From an uncultured Paracraurococcus sp. (GTDB taxonomy: Bacteria > Pseudomonadota > Alphaproteobacteria > Acetobacterales > Acetobacteraceae), in NCBI GenBank assembly GCA_903896535.1, contig CAITYE010000230.1, forward strand, positions 1-43,482: DNA of 43,482 bases. The letters are read 5' to 3'. Made by a program: the position numbers and the translations under genes. Shown in pieces: positions 1 through 10,032 of this stretch. The first letter of the stretch is position 1, and every line of letters begins with the position of its first letter. Under the pieces are notes generated by a model. The model was given only the letters and a program-made list of their open reading frames with translations, searched no databases and was not told where the DNA came from.

Positions 1-1194
1 GAGGCCGAGCGGGCCGATGATCTTGCCCAAGCCCCCAAACCCATAGGCGCTGCCCATGCCGGAGGTCCGCAGATGCGCCGGCCATACCTCGGCGGCATAG
101 GGACCGACGATGGCGAAGCCCCCATCGGCGAAGAAGAAGGCGGCGACCAGCAGCAGCCAGAAGACCGATACCGCGCCCAACATATCGTTATGAAAGACGC
201 CGGCGAGCACCAGCAGGATCGCCGCGCCGAAGCCGAGCAGCCCGCCACCCCGGCGCCGGCCGATCTTCTCCGACAGGAAGGCGAAGCTGATCCGCCCCGC
301 CAGGCCACCCAGGGTCAGGCCGATCATCAGCTTGCTGGCCTGCGCCGGCGTGACCTTCAGCAGCAGCACAAAAAGCGTCGGCGCCCAGAGCGTGACACCA
401 TAGACCCCGGTCTGCGCCCCGAGATTGCCGAGCCAGGAAACGAGGAGGCTGCGCGGGTGCTGGAACAACTCGCTCCAGCGCGTCGGGCGGCCTTCGGCCA
501 TGTCCTCGGGCCGCGGGTCGGGGATGGTGCTCGGATCGACCTCCAGCGCCCAGGCGAGCGACTTCTTGGCTTCCTCAACCCGGCCCTGGCGCAGCAACCA
601 GCGCGGCGATTCCGGCACCCACACGCGCACCAGAAGCACCAGCAGCGCCGGCAGCACGCCGATCGCAAACAAGCCACGCCAGCCCACCGCTTCCGCCAGG
701 AAGCCGCCCATGAAAGCGCCCAGCATGACGCCCACCGGGATGAAGCAGGTCACCAGGCCGCCGACGAGACCGCGCTTCTTGGCCGGCATGAACTCCTGGA
801 CCAAGGGCAGATCGACGCAATAGAGGCCGCCCACGCCGAAGCCGACCAGGACGCGCATCAGGGTCAGGTAAACAAGGCCGTCATCGGGCGTGAAATAGAG
901 CGCGCCGGTCGCCAGCGCGAAGTTCAGAATGGTCAGATTGAAAACCGGGCGACGCCCGATGCGGTCAGCCATCCAGCCCCAGAAAAAGGCGCCGAGCATG
1001 GCGCCGATACCCGAGGAGAGCAGCATCACCGCCGATTGCAGAAAGGTCAGCTTCCAGCTCCCGATCATGAAGGGAAGCACGAAACCGATAAGAAAGTAGT
1101 CAAAAAATTCCAGCATGTCGCCCAATACGGCGGCGGTAATGATCTTCTTCTGGTTCCCGGTGAGCGTTGTGCGCCGGTCGAGTTCGGTGAACAT
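1..1194 (-). CDS. MFS transporter (sugar/aromatic acid:H+ symporter type), 3' end outside window
   Basis: Reverse strand reads open from ATG at 1194: MFTELDRRTTLTGNQKKIITAAVLGDMLEFFDYFLIGFVLPFMIGSW...GWMADRIGRRPVFN...VPESPRWLLRQGR. Contains the MFS D-R-x-G-R-R and PESPRW motifs. Missing from the ORF track because no stop lies in the window. Confidence 0.9.
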   Translation of the reverse strand, partial: MFTELDRRTTLTGNQKKIITAAVLGDMLEFFDYFLIGFVLPFMIGSWKLTFLQSAVMLLSSGIGAMLGAFFWGWMADRIGRRPVFNLTILNFALATGALYFTPDDGLVYLTLMRVLVGFGVGGLYCVDLPLVQEFMPAKKRGLVGGLVTCFIPVGVMLGAFMGGFLAEAVGWRGLFAIGVLPALLVLLVRVWVPESPRWLLRQGRVEEAKKSLAWALEVDPSTIPDPRPEDMAEGRPTRWSELFQHPRSLLVSWLGNLGAQTGVYGVTLWAPTLFVLLLKVTPAQASKLMIGLTLGGLAGRISFAFLSEKIGRRRGGGLLGFGAAILLVLAGVFHNDMLGAVSVFWLLLVAAFFFADGGFAIVGPYAAEVWPAHLRTSGMGSAYGFGGLGKIIGPLGL

Positions 1195-1377
1195 AGGGGT
1201 TTCTCCCATTGCGCGAGGCTCTCCGTCCTTCACGCATTGCTCCCGGCGACCTTCTGCGAGGTATTGTCACGCAGCCTCGGCGTTCCCCCGCCAAGCGTCA
1301 ATCGCTCTTCTCTGCCTGACAATCGCCACAGTCCCCCCGGATTCTTCTTCATGCGCTTTGTGCGTCCGGAACCGATC

Positions 1378-2367
1378 ATGCGCCGCCTGCCTCGAAGGTT
1401 TCTGCTTGCCGCGCCGCTGCTGGCCCCCATCGGGGCCAGCGCGACGGGGACGCCTGCCTACCCGTTGGGGCCGGTGACGCTGGTGGCACCCTTCTCCGCC
1501 GGCGGCACCGCTGATCGTTCGGCCCGCCTGCTCGCCGAACGCGCGCCCGCGCATCTGCCCAACAGGGCGGCGCGGATCCTCGTGCAAAACCAGATCGGGG
1601 CGTCAGGGGCGATCGGCACCGCCGTGGTCGCCCGGGCCGCGCCAGATGGCCTCACCCTGCTGCTAGCGCGCGTCGCCTCCTCGGCCATCCTGCCCGCGCT
1701 CGATCCCCGAACCCCCTATACCTGGGACGAGTTCAGTACCCTTGGGCTGCTCGATCAATCGCCCTTCGTCCTGTGCGTCTCCCGCAATGCGGCCTGGGGA
1801 TCGCTGGAGGCCGTGCTCAACGCGCTGCGCGAGCAGCCGGGTCAGCTGCGCTTTGCGACCACCGGCCCAGCAACGCTGCTCGATCTCGGGATGCGGGAGC
1901 TGTTCACCCTCGCCGGACTGCCCTTCGATGCCGCCAACGCGGTGCCATTCGCCGGCGCAGGGGAAGCGGCGCAGGCGCTGATCGAGCAAAAGGTCGAGCT
2001 GCTGGGCAGCAATCTTGGCGATGTCCTGCCGGCCATCCGGGCGGGCAAGCTCCGTCCCCTGCTGATCGGCAGCCGGGAACGCTTCGAAGGGTTGCCGCAG
2101 GTGCCCAGCGCGCTGGAGACCGGCCTCGCGCCGCTCGCCCGGATCGTTGGCTGGAATGCCGTCTTCGGCCCGGCTGGATTGCCCGAACCGGTCATCGCCG
2201 CCTGGGCACAAGCGATTGCCGGGCTGCGCCAGGATGCCGTCTGGCAACGCACAATCCGGGCCGAAGGGTCGGTGCCCATGTTGCTGACGCCAGAGGCGAC
2301 GCGCGGCTTTCTCGCCGATCAGGTCGCGCTGTACCGGGATTTGGGACGCAAGCTGGGCCTTGTCTGA
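1378..2367 (+). CDS. Tripartite tricarboxylate transporter substrate-binding protein (TctC/Bug family)
   Basis: MRRLPRRFLLAAPLLAPIGASATGTPAYPLGPVTLVAPFSAGGTADRSARLLAER...; signal peptide and the Bug-type VAPFxAGGxAD motif. The track ORF 73..2367 is an upstream over-extension. Confidence 0.88.
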   Translation: MRRLPRRFLLAAPLLAPIGASATGTPAYPLGPVTLVAPFSAGGTADRSARLLAERAPAHLPNRAARILVQNQIGASGAIGTAVVARAAPDGLTLLLARVASSAILPALDPRTPYTWDEFSTLGLLDQSPFVLCVSRNAAWGSLEAVLNALREQPGQLRFATTGPATLLDLGMRELFTLAGLPFDAANAVPFAGAGEAAQALIEQKVELLGSNLGDVLPAIRAGKLRPLLIGSRERFEGLPQVPSALETGLAPLARIVGWNAVFGPAGLPEPVIAAWAQAIAGLRQDAVWQRTIRAEGSVPMLLTPEATRGFLADQVALYRDLGRKLGLV

Positions 2368-2421
2368 CGCCCGCCGGCATGCGATGCCGACACCCGCGTT
2401 TAGTCCGAAAGGAAATCAGGC

Positions 2422-3258
2422 ATGGACGGCAGCATCAAGCCGACGGCAGATCAGCAGCGCGCGCTGGCAGCGCGCTACGGTCAGGCAGCACCAGCGGCAG
2501 GCCCGTGGAACCCGGTGATCGATTGCCTGCTGCAGCATCGTTCGGTGCGCGGCTACAAGCCCGATGCCGTGCCGGCCGGCACGCTGGAGACGCTGATCGC
2601 CGCCGCTTCCTCCGCCGCCACCTCCTCGAACCTGCAGACCTGGTCGGTTGTGGTGGTCGAGGACCCGGCGGTGCGGGCGGAGTTGGCCAAGATCGCGGGC
2701 AACCAGAAGCATATCGAACAATGCCCGCTATTTATGGTTTGGGTCGCCGATACATCCCGCAATGAGCGCCTGGGGATCGCCGAGGGCAAGCCGCTGGAGG
2801 GCCTGCCCTATCTGGAAACCTTCCTGGTGGCCGCGATCGATGCCGCGCTGGCTGCACAGAACGCCGTCGTCGCGGCGGAATCGATCGGCCTGTCCACGGT
2901 CTATATCGGCGCACTCCGGAACAATGTCCCGCGCGTGGCCGAGCTGCTGAAGCTGCCGCAGGGCGTCAGCTGCGTCTTCGGGCTTTGCGTCGGCTATCCG
3001 TTGGCGGGCCGCGAGGGCGAGGTGAAGCCGCGCCTGCCGCAGCATGTCGTGGTCCATCACGGCACCTACGACCACTCTGAGGAGCACGACCACCGCGCGA
3101 CCTACGATGCGGCGATGTCGGATTTCTCCGCGCGGCACGAAATGGCCGCCGCCACCTGGTCCGAGCGGGTGATCGAGCGGAACGGCACCGTCGCCGCGCT
3201 GCGCGGCCGCGACAAGCTGGGTGAGCATCTGCGCGGGCTCGGTTTCCCGCTGAAGTAG
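2422..3258 (+). CDS. Nitroreductase family / NADPH-dependent oxidoreductase (NfsA-like)
   Basis: NPVIDCLLQHRSVRGYKPDAVPAGTLETLIAAASSAATSSNLQTWSVVVVEDP; typical nitroreductase N-terminal RSxRxY and SNLQxW. Confidence 0.88.
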   Translation: MDGSIKPTADQQRALAARYGQAAPAAGPWNPVIDCLLQHRSVRGYKPDAVPAGTLETLIAAASSAATSSNLQTWSVVVVEDPAVRAELAKIAGNQKHIEQCPLFMVWVADTSRNERLGIAEGKPLEGLPYLETFLVAAIDAALAAQNAVVAAESIGLSTVYIGALRNNVPRVAELLKLPQGVSCVFGLCVGYPLAGREGEVKPRLPQHVVVHHGTYDHSEEHDHRATYDAAMSDFSARHEMAAATWSERVIERNGTVAALRGRDKLGEHLRGLGFPLK

Positions 3259-3323
3259 AAGCCGGCTGGTGCCGCGGGGTAACCTGCGGCACCCTCCCCT
3301 CCTACATCTCGGGAGGGACAGTC

Positions 3324-4202
3324 ATGAAGACCAGCTTCGCGCTCGGCGATCTCGAAATCCATCGGGTGATCGAAGAAGAGCGGCCGCTTTTCGACCCGCT
3401 GGAATTCTTCCCCTCGCTCAGCAAGGAAACCCTGGCGGAAAACCGCCCTTGGCTTGAGCAGATGGGCGCGATCGATGCCGCGAGCGGCATGCTTCGCCTT
3501 TGCATCCAAAGCTATCTGGTCAAGACGCCGCATCACACCATCCTGGTGGACACGTGCGTCGGCAACCACAAGAACCGGCCGAGCCGCCCGTTCTGGCACC
3601 AGAAGACCTCCGATGTGTGGGAACGGAACCTCGCCGCAACCGGCTTTTCCGTGACCGATATCGACTTCGTCATGTGCACCCACCTGCACGTCGATCATGT
3701 GGGCTGGAATACCCGGCTGGAAAACGGCCGCTGGGTGCCGACCTTTCCCAACGCGAAATACATCTTCGGCGCCAAGGAATATGCCTATTGGGAAGCCGAG
3801 AACCGCAAGACGCCCAATGAGGTGATCCAGGACAGCGTGCTGCCCATCATCGCCGCTGGCCAAGCAGAACTGGTCAAGACGGATAGCGCCTTGAACGATC
3901 ATGTGCGCCTGACGCCCACACCCGGGCACACACCGGACCACTATGCGGTGGAACTGGGCAAGGACACGACGCTGGCGGTACTGACCGGCGACCTGATCCA
4001 TTCGCCCATCCAGGCGCGCTATCCGGAATTGTCCATGCGCGCCGATACCGACCAGGCCGCCTCCGCCGTGACCCGGCGGAAATTCCTGGAATGCCACTGC
4101 GATAGCGGGCGACTGATGTGCACCGGGCATTTTCCCTCTCCCTCCACCGGGCATTTCACCCGCTGGGGCGAGGGTTTCCGCTTCATGCCGACCAGCGGCT
4201 GA
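3324..4202 (+). CDS. MBL fold metallo-hydrolase
   Basis: THLHVDHVGWN (HxHxDH), TPGHTPDH and LTGDLIH motifs. Confidence 0.92.
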   Translation: MKTSFALGDLEIHRVIEEERPLFDPLEFFPSLSKETLAENRPWLEQMGAIDAASGMLRLCIQSYLVKTPHHTILVDTCVGNHKNRPSRPFWHQKTSDVWERNLAATGFSVTDIDFVMCTHLHVDHVGWNTRLENGRWVPTFPNAKYIFGAKEYAYWEAENRKTPNEVIQDSVLPIIAAGQAELVKTDSALNDHVRLTPTPGHTPDHYAVELGKDTTLAVLTGDLIHSPIQARYPELSMRADTDQAASAVTRRKFLECHCDSGRLMCTGHFPSPSTGHFTRWGEGFRFMPTSG

Positions 4203-4269
4203 AGCTGGCGTCGATGTTGCATCGCCCGGTCCACCGCACCTGCCGTGCGGCGGGCGGTGAGGCTGGGAC

Positions 4270-5433
4270 ATGCGCATCGGGGTTATCGGCACGGGCGTCG
4301 CGGGCAGTCTGCTGACCGAGCTGCTGGCCGCTGCCCCGGGCATCATTGTCGAAGCCTTCGACCACCGCGACCCGGGTGCCGCGGCCGGCACCGGGCTCAA
4401 TCTCGGCCCGAACGCCATGCGGGCGCTGCGGCTGCACCTGCCGGCGCGGCATGCGGCGATCCGCGCGGCCTCCCTGCCCTGGCGTCGCTGGACGGTCGAT
4501 CTGGCCGACGGCACCCGGCTGCTGGATATCGACCTGCTCGATGTGGCCGAAGAAGCCGGGGTCCGCATCGCCTGGGCTGAGTTGTATCGGCTGCTGCGCG
4601 CACCGATCGCCGACCGCACCCGGCAAGACCTGGAATTGGTCGCGTTGGAAGAAGACGCCATGGCACGCTTAGTCCCGGTGCTGCGGGACCCCACGGGCGG
4701 GCTGTTGCGGCCGACCGGCTTCGACCTGCTGGTTGCCGGCGATGGCCGATACTCAGCGCTGCGGCGCCTGTCCGTCGGGCCGCCCATCCCCACCCAGCAT
4801 GGCCTGGCGATGAGCCGCCTGCTGGTACCCGATGCCGCCGACTGCCCCTTCGATGATTACGGGCAATGGTTCAACGGCAATGCCCGGATGCTCGGCTACC
4901 GGCTGCCGCAAGGGGCCGCCTATATCACCGGCGCGCTGCTGCTACCCGACGTGGACAGCGAAATCCCCGACCACTTTCGCAGCCCGGACTATCAGCGCGC
5001 AGTGCTGCTGCCGCGGGACCGGCCGGCCTGCCCCGCGGTTGCCTGGATGGTCGGGCAGATGACGGCGCAGGCCTCGCGCCAGCATTGGGCCAGACTGCAA
5101 TCCGCTCCCATGCTCCGCAGCGCCGCCGGCGGCAGGGTGCTGTTCCTCGGCGATGCGGCGCAGGCAATGGTGCCGACGCTCGGCCAAGGCGCCACCCAGG
5201 CCATCGAGGATGGCGTGCTCGCCGGCTTGATCCTCGGCCGTGGTGGCAGCGTTGTGGAGGTGGCGGCGGCGCGCGACCGCCGCGTGGCCTTCGTCCGCGA
5301 CTTCAGCCTGGCGGCATCGGACACCATGTTTCCGCCCTGCGACCCTATCGCTGGCACGCGGGCCAAGGCGGGGCCGGATTTCCTGGCGAAGCTACGCCGC
5401 ACCTATACCGATATTTACGACAGGCTGGGGTAG
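4270..5433 (+). CDS. FAD-dependent monooxygenase/oxidoreductase
   Basis: MRIGVIGTGVAGSLLTELLAAAPGIIVEAFDH (Rossmann GxGxxG), LFLGDAAQAMVPTLGQGATQAIEDG (FAD-binding GDAAH-like motif). Confidence 0.88.
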   Translation: MRIGVIGTGVAGSLLTELLAAAPGIIVEAFDHRDPGAAAGTGLNLGPNAMRALRLHLPARHAAIRAASLPWRRWTVDLADGTRLLDIDLLDVAEEAGVRIAWAELYRLLRAPIADRTRQDLELVALEEDAMARLVPVLRDPTGGLLRPTGFDLLVAGDGRYSALRRLSVGPPIPTQHGLAMSRLLVPDAADCPFDDYGQWFNGNARMLGYRLPQGAAYITGALLLPDVDSEIPDHFRSPDYQRAVLLPRDRPACPAVAWMVGQMTAQASRQHWARLQSAPMLRSAAGGRVLFLGDAAQAMVPTLGQGATQAIEDGVLAGLILGRGGSVVEVAAARDRRVAFVRDFSLAASDTMFPPCDPIAGTRAKAGPDFLAKLRRTYTDIYDRLG

Positions 5434-5921
5434 CGAGCGGCATCGAAGAAGCTACTGCCTGCAACATAGGCGCGGCCAGGCGACATGTCGGGCAACGGCC
5501 CGGTTTCCGCAGCGCCCTCGAAGGTCAGTTCACACTGCATCCCGGAGGGATCGTAGACGAAAAGCTGCCAGAGCGTGGTGTTGGGCACGATGAATTCGCG
5601 CCAGTCCAGCCCGTGTGTGCGGCAACGCGCGACGTAGCCATGAAAGCCGCGGCAGGCGAGCGAAAGGTGGTCGATCGCCCCAGTCTGCAGCGGCGCCCGG
5701 CCATCCGGCCCCATCGCCGGCCCCCCGGCATAGACATGCAGGATCGCCGGTCCGCCCGCGACCGGCACGTAAAGCCAGGCGCCGGGAAAGCCGAAATCCG
5801 GCCGGAAGCCGTTCCGCAGGCCAAGGATTTTTTCATAGAAGGCCACTGTCTGGGACAGGTTATTGGTCTTCACGGCCACGTGGAACAGGCCTGCTACCAT
5901 GGGTTCGGTGGTCTCGCTCAT
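5415..5921 (-). CDS. VOC family protein (glyoxalase/extradiol dioxygenase superfamily)
   Basis: MSETTEPMVAGLFHVAVKTNNLSQTVAFYEKILGL...GAIDHLSLAC...VYDPSGMQCELTF; candidate H/H/E metal ligands. Start trimmed to the internal Met at 5921. Confidence 0.85.
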   Translation of the reverse strand: MSETTEPMVAGLFHVAVKTNNLSQTVAFYEKILGLRNGFRPDFGFPGAWLYVPVAGGPAILHVYAGGPAMGPDGRAPLQTGAIDHLSLACRGFHGYVARCRTHGLDWREFIVPNTTLWQLFVYDPSGMQCELTFEGAAETGPLPDMSPGRAYVAGSSFFDAARYPSLS

Positions 5922-6010
5922 CTCTGCCTCCGCAGTTACGTGGGCAGCTTGGCACGACAACGGGTTGCAGGCATCGGAATTGCTGCGAGACTGACTGAAG
6001 GAGCCTGCTC

Positions 6011-7318
6011 ATGTCTCGTCAAATGCATCTCGGTGTCTTCGTTCTCGGCACCGGCAATCATATCGCCGGCTGGCGCTTTCCCGGTGCGACCCAAAGCTTT
6101 GAGGACATCGCGGTCATCCAGCAGATCGGTCGCATCGCCGAACAGGGCAAGTTCGACCTGCTCTTTCTGGGCGATAATCTGGCGACCGACCCCGGCATGC
6201 ACCCCAGCTTCGCGGCGAAGTTCGAGCCGCTGACCATGCTCTCGGCGCTGGCCGCGACGACGACGCATGTCGGCCTCGGCGGCACCGCCAGCACCAGCTA
6301 CACGGAACCCTTTAACCTCGCCCGGCAATTCGCCTCGCTCGATCACCTCTCGCATGGCCGTGCCGCATGGAACGCGGTGACCACGAGCGGTGACAAGGCG
6401 GCGGCGAATTTCGGCCGCAGCCATGCCGGCCACGACGCGCGCTATGAAGTCGCCGAGGAATTCGTCGACGTCGTACGCGGGCTTTGGGATTGCTGGGATG
6501 ACGGCGCGGTCATCCGTGACCACGCCACCGGCCGCTATATCGATGCCAGCAAGCTCAAGCCGCTGAACCATGTTGGCCGCTTCTTCCAGGTGAAGGGGCC
6601 GCTGCCCACCAGCCGGACGCCGCAGGGCAATCCGGTGATCATCCAGGCCGGCTCCTCCGAGCCCGGCCTGCAACTCGCCGCCCGCACCGCCGATGTCGTC
6701 TTCACGGTGGTGCAGGACAAAGCGGAAGCACAGGCCGGATACCAGGCGCTGAAATCCCGCCTGCCCGCCTTCGGTCGCACCGCAGATGAGGTCGCCGTGC
6801 TGCCCGGCTGCATGCCGATCGTCGGGCGGACGCGGGAGGAAGCCTTGGCCAAGCTCGACACGCTGATGTCCTTCGTCGATGTCGAGAATTCCCGGGTCAT
6901 GCTGAACTCCCGCCTCGGCATCGATGTCTCTGGCTTCCCACTGGACGCGCGAGTACCGGAGGACTTCCCCCTGCCGGATACCTCGCACGGCTTCGCCAAG
7001 GCGATGCTCGCCAAGGCCTGGCGGGAGAAACTGACCTGGCGGGATATGGTCAATCTCGCCGGCGCGGCGCGCGGGCATTGGGTCATCCTCGGCACGCCGG
7101 AGGAGATTGCCGATATCCTGCAGGACTGGTTCGAGGATTACGCCTGCGACGGCTTCAACATCCTGCCCGCCTATTTCCCCGGCGCCTTTCAGGACTTCGT
7201 CGATCTCGTCGTGCCGATCCTGCAGGACCGCGGGCTGTTCCGCCGGGACTATACCGGCACGACGCTGCGCGAGCATCTGGGACTGGCGCGGCCGCCAAGC
7301 CGGTTGTTCGGGGGATGA
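6011..7318 (+). CDS. LLM class flavin-dependent oxidoreductase, NtaA/SnaA/DszA-type monooxygenase
   Basis: MSRQMHLGVFVLGTGNHIAGWR...LDHLSHGRAAWNAVTTSGDKAAANFG...; typical of this monooxygenase family. Confidence 0.9.
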   Translation: MSRQMHLGVFVLGTGNHIAGWRFPGATQSFEDIAVIQQIGRIAEQGKFDLLFLGDNLATDPGMHPSFAAKFEPLTMLSALAATTTHVGLGGTASTSYTEPFNLARQFASLDHLSHGRAAWNAVTTSGDKAAANFGRSHAGHDARYEVAEEFVDVVRGLWDCWDDGAVIRDHATGRYIDASKLKPLNHVGRFFQVKGPLPTSRTPQGNPVIIQAGSSEPGLQLAARTADVVFTVVQDKAEAQAGYQALKSRLPAFGRTADEVAVLPGCMPIVGRTREEALAKLDTLMSFVDVENSRVMLNSRLGIDVSGFPLDARVPEDFPLPDTSHGFAKAMLAKAWREKLTWRDMVNLAGAARGHWVILGTPEEIADILQDWFEDYACDGFNILPAYFPGAFQDFVDLVVPILQDRGLFRRDYTGTTLREHLGLARPPSRLFGG

Positions 7319-7436
7319 GGAGCGCCGGGCGGGCGCGATCGGGAAGGCCCGCGCCGCGGCCCTAGTCCCTGAAGCAGGAGCCACGAAATTCGCTGGGATA
7401 AGGGCAGGATTTATGCTGTCTCGCCCAGGCCCCAGT

Positions 7437-8198
7437 ATGAACAAGCGATCAGCAGCCCTGAGTAACGCCCCGAAACGCCTTGGCCTTCGCGGACCAGCCC
7501 CATCGCGCCGCGGTGGCGGCGCCGCGCATCCTGACAGTTCGCGCCCCGCATCCCTGCCCAGCATCCTGTTGCGCGACGATCGCCTGCTCATCATCGACAA
7601 GCCGGCGGGGCTTGCCGTGCATGCCGGGCCGCGCGGCGGCCCTTCGCTCGAAGACCTGCTCCCGGCCCTCGCCCTTGGCAAGCGGCGGCCACCGCAGCCG
7701 GCGCATCGGCTGGATACCGATACCGCCGGCTGTCTCGTGCTCGGCCGCAGCAAGCCGGCGCTGGCCATGCTCGGGGCCCTCTTCGCCGGACAGATGGCGC
7801 AGAAGACCTATTGGGCGGTGGTCCAGGGTGGCCCCGGTGCCTCGGCCGGCCGCATCGATGCGCCGCTGGCCAAACGCTCCAGCGCCGCCGAAGGGTGGCG
7901 GATGGTTGTCGATCGAGAAGGGCAGCCCGCCCGCACCGCCTGGGAAGTCATGGGCCGGGGCGAAGGCGTGACGTGGCTCGCGCTGCGCCCCGCGACCGGG
8001 CGGACCCACCAGTTGCGAGTCCATTGCGCGCATGCGGGCTGGCCGATCCTTGGCGATGCCCGCTATGGCGGCGGCGCGGGAGCGATGCAGCTGCTCGCGC
8101 GGGCCATCAGCCTGCCGCTCGACCCACCGGTCGCGGCCGAGGCGCCGGTACCCCGGCATATGATCGCGGCGCTGACCGCCTGCGGATGGCGGGCGTGA
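7437..8198 (+). CDS. RluA family pseudouridine synthase
   Basis: SILLRDDRLLIIDKPAGLAVHAGPRGG, PAHRLDTDTAGCLVLGRS (HRLDxxTxG), LRPATGRTHQLRVHCAHAGWPILGDARYG. Confidence 0.92.
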   Translation: MNKRSAALSNAPKRLGLRGPAPSRRGGGAAHPDSSRPASLPSILLRDDRLLIIDKPAGLAVHAGPRGGPSLEDLLPALALGKRRPPQPAHRLDTDTAGCLVLGRSKPALAMLGALFAGQMAQKTYWAVVQGGPGASAGRIDAPLAKRSSAAEGWRMVVDREGQPARTAWEVMGRGEGVTWLALRPATGRTHQLRVHCAHAGWPILGDARYGGGAGAMQLLARAISLPLDPPVAAEAPVPRHMIAALTACGWRA

Positions 8199-8566
8199 TT
8201 CTGTTGCTTCTGCCGCTGCTGCTCCTGGCCGCCCCTGCGGCGGCGCAGCGGCCCGCCTGTGGCTTCGGCCTGGGCTTGGAGGGATGGGAGGCGGCGGCGC
8301 GCGATCTGGCGACCGGGGCGGCGGCGCCCAGCCTTAGCGAAGGTCGCCTGGCGGCGGGGGCGGCAGCGCGTGCCCTGGATGGGGCGACCCAACGCTTCGG
8401 CGGCTGCGGCTGCCCGGACCTTGCCGCCGCGGTCGGGGAAGCGGCCGCGGCGGCGCAGATGGCCGCGCTGGCGAATGATTTCCCCACGCTGTTGGCGCGG
8501 CTTGCGGGAAGTGGGACCAGGCTGGCCATGGCGAAGGCGCTGCTGGGCCGCCGGGGCTGCGCCTGA
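8186..8566 (+). CDS. Small secreted hypothetical protein, Ala-rich, start overlapping the pseudouridine synthase end
   Basis: MAGVILLLLPLLLLAAPAAAQRPACGFGLG...; signal peptide, ATG 13 nt inside the upstream gene. Confidence 0.6.
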   Translation: MAGVILLLLPLLLLAAPAAAQRPACGFGLGLEGWEAAARDLATGAAAPSLSEGRLAAGAAARALDGATQRFGGCGCPDLAAAVGEAAAAAQMAALANDFPTLLARLAGSGTRLAMAKALLGRRGCA

Positions 8567-8866
8567 CCGGGTTCGGCGGCGTCGTTGCAGCGCTGTGTAA
8601 AGAATTGTTTTTTAATCTCGAATGGCGGGAAAACGTCCACGCATCGGCATGAGGCGTGCTAACCTGTTGAGGCATGGTCCGCGTCGATCGCCAGTATGGC
8701 ATCGAATTTGCTGTCCGTTCTGGCTTGATTGATCGGCGTGACATTTCGGCGCGATGGCTTTGCCCAACACCCGGGCGGTCTGCTACGCGGGGAAGCACGT
8801 CGGGCCAACAGCGCATCCGTTGCGCCGAGGACCCGCATTGGTAATTTGGACAGGAAGATCAGGGGC

Positions 8867-10018
8867 ATGAGCATCCGCCGCGCGATCCGCTTTCGTCGCC
8901 TTTTGCTGGCCGCCAGCCTGACGCTGCTTGGGCTCTTGCCAGCGACCCTGGCGATGGCCCAGGGCGCGCCGCCTGCCGGCCCGCCGGCGGTGCCGGTGAC
9001 GACCGACCCGGTTCGGGTCGGCCCGGTGCCGATCGACATCCTGGCCAATGGGCTCGCCGCGTCGGAATCCGTGATCACCGTGCGGGCCCGGGTCGATGGA
9101 CAGATCGACCAAGTCCTGGTCCAGGAAGGCCAGATGGTGAAAAAGGGCCAGCCGATGTTCGTGCTGGATAGCCGGCTGAGCCGCGCCCTGGCGGCCCAGC
9201 TGGAGGCGAATTCCGTCCGCGACCGGGCCATGCTCACCCGCTACAGGGCCGACCTGCTCCGCTATCAGCAGTTGGGGCGCGAAAGCGTCGCCTCTCAGCA
9301 GCGTTTCGAACAGGCCGAAGCCGATGCCGCGTCCGCCGCGGCCCAGTTGAAGGCGACCGAGGCGCTGATCGAGCAGGCGAAGACCAGCATCGCCTATGCG
9401 ACGATCACCGCGGAGATTGACGGCCAACTTGGCGCTATTCCGTTGAAGGCAGGCAATTTTGTCCGGCAGGCCGAGAACACCGCCATCACCACCCTGACCC
9501 ATCTCGACCCGATCCTGGTGCAATTCTCGGTGCCGGAGAAATGGCTGCCGGAAATCCGCGCGGCGATGCGCCGCGGCAGTGCCCAGGTTCGGGTGAAGGC
9601 GGATGGTGATGCCGGGCCGCCAATCACCGGGCAGGTGGTCTTCGTCGACAGCGCGGTCGATAGCGCGACCGGCACGATCCAGCTCAAGGCCCGTTTCGCC
9701 AACCCCGACCATAGGCTCTGGCCCGGGCAGTACGTCCAGGTGGTGCTCAGCCCGCGTGACGAGGCGGAGGCCATCTCGGTCCCCAGCCCCGCCTTGCAGA
9801 CCGGCCAGGACAGCCGCTTTGTCATGATCCTCAAGCCGGATGGTGTGGCAGAACGACGCAATGTCCAACTGGTTCGCGTCACCGGCGACCGGGTGGTCAT
9901 CACCGGCAACCTCAAGGCCGGGGAGAAAGTCATCGTGGACGGCGCCCAGCGCGTGACCACCGGGACCAAGGCTGTCGAGCGCGCGCCGCAGCCGCAGCGC
10001 GTTTCCAGCGTGAACTGA
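8867..10018 (+). CDS. RND efflux transporter periplasmic adaptor subunit (HlyD/MFP family)
   Basis: MSIRRAIRFRRLLLAASLTLLGLLPATLAMAQGAPP...VRARVDGQIDQVLVQEGQMVKKGQPMFVLD...; MFP biotinyl/lipoyl-like domain. Confidence 0.93.
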   Translation: MSIRRAIRFRRLLLAASLTLLGLLPATLAMAQGAPPAGPPAVPVTTDPVRVGPVPIDILANGLAASESVITVRARVDGQIDQVLVQEGQMVKKGQPMFVLDSRLSRALAAQLEANSVRDRAMLTRYRADLLRYQQLGRESVASQQRFEQAEADAASAAAQLKATEALIEQAKTSIAYATITAEIDGQLGAIPLKAGNFVRQAENTAITTLTHLDPILVQFSVPEKWLPEIRAAMRRGSAQVRVKADGDAGPPITGQVVFVDSAVDSATGTIQLKARFANPDHRLWPGQYVQVVLSPRDEAEAISVPSPALQTGQDSRFVMILKPDGVAERRNVQLVRVTGDRVVITGNLKAGEKVIVDGAQRVTTGTKAVERAPQPQRVSSVN

Positions 10019-10032
10019 GCGAGACCCGGACG

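Noticed and set aside
73-1377. Upstream 435 codons of the 764-aa plus-strand ORF 73..2367
   Set aside because: Gln/Arg/Ala-rich antisense of the MFS transporter read in a GC-rich genome; only the TctC part from about 1378 looks like a protein.
3102-4793. 563-aa minus-strand ORF
   Set aside because: Antisense to nitroreductase, MBL hydrolase and FAD monooxygenase, all with clear motifs on the plus strand.
4866-6233. 455-aa plus-strand ORF
   Set aside because: Shifted frame of the FAD monooxygenase running into antisense of the VOC gene; no domain.
5936-7768. 610-aa minus-strand ORF
   Set aside because: Antisense to the flavin monooxygenase and pseudouridine synthase; no recognisable domain; low-complexity GC-driven composition.
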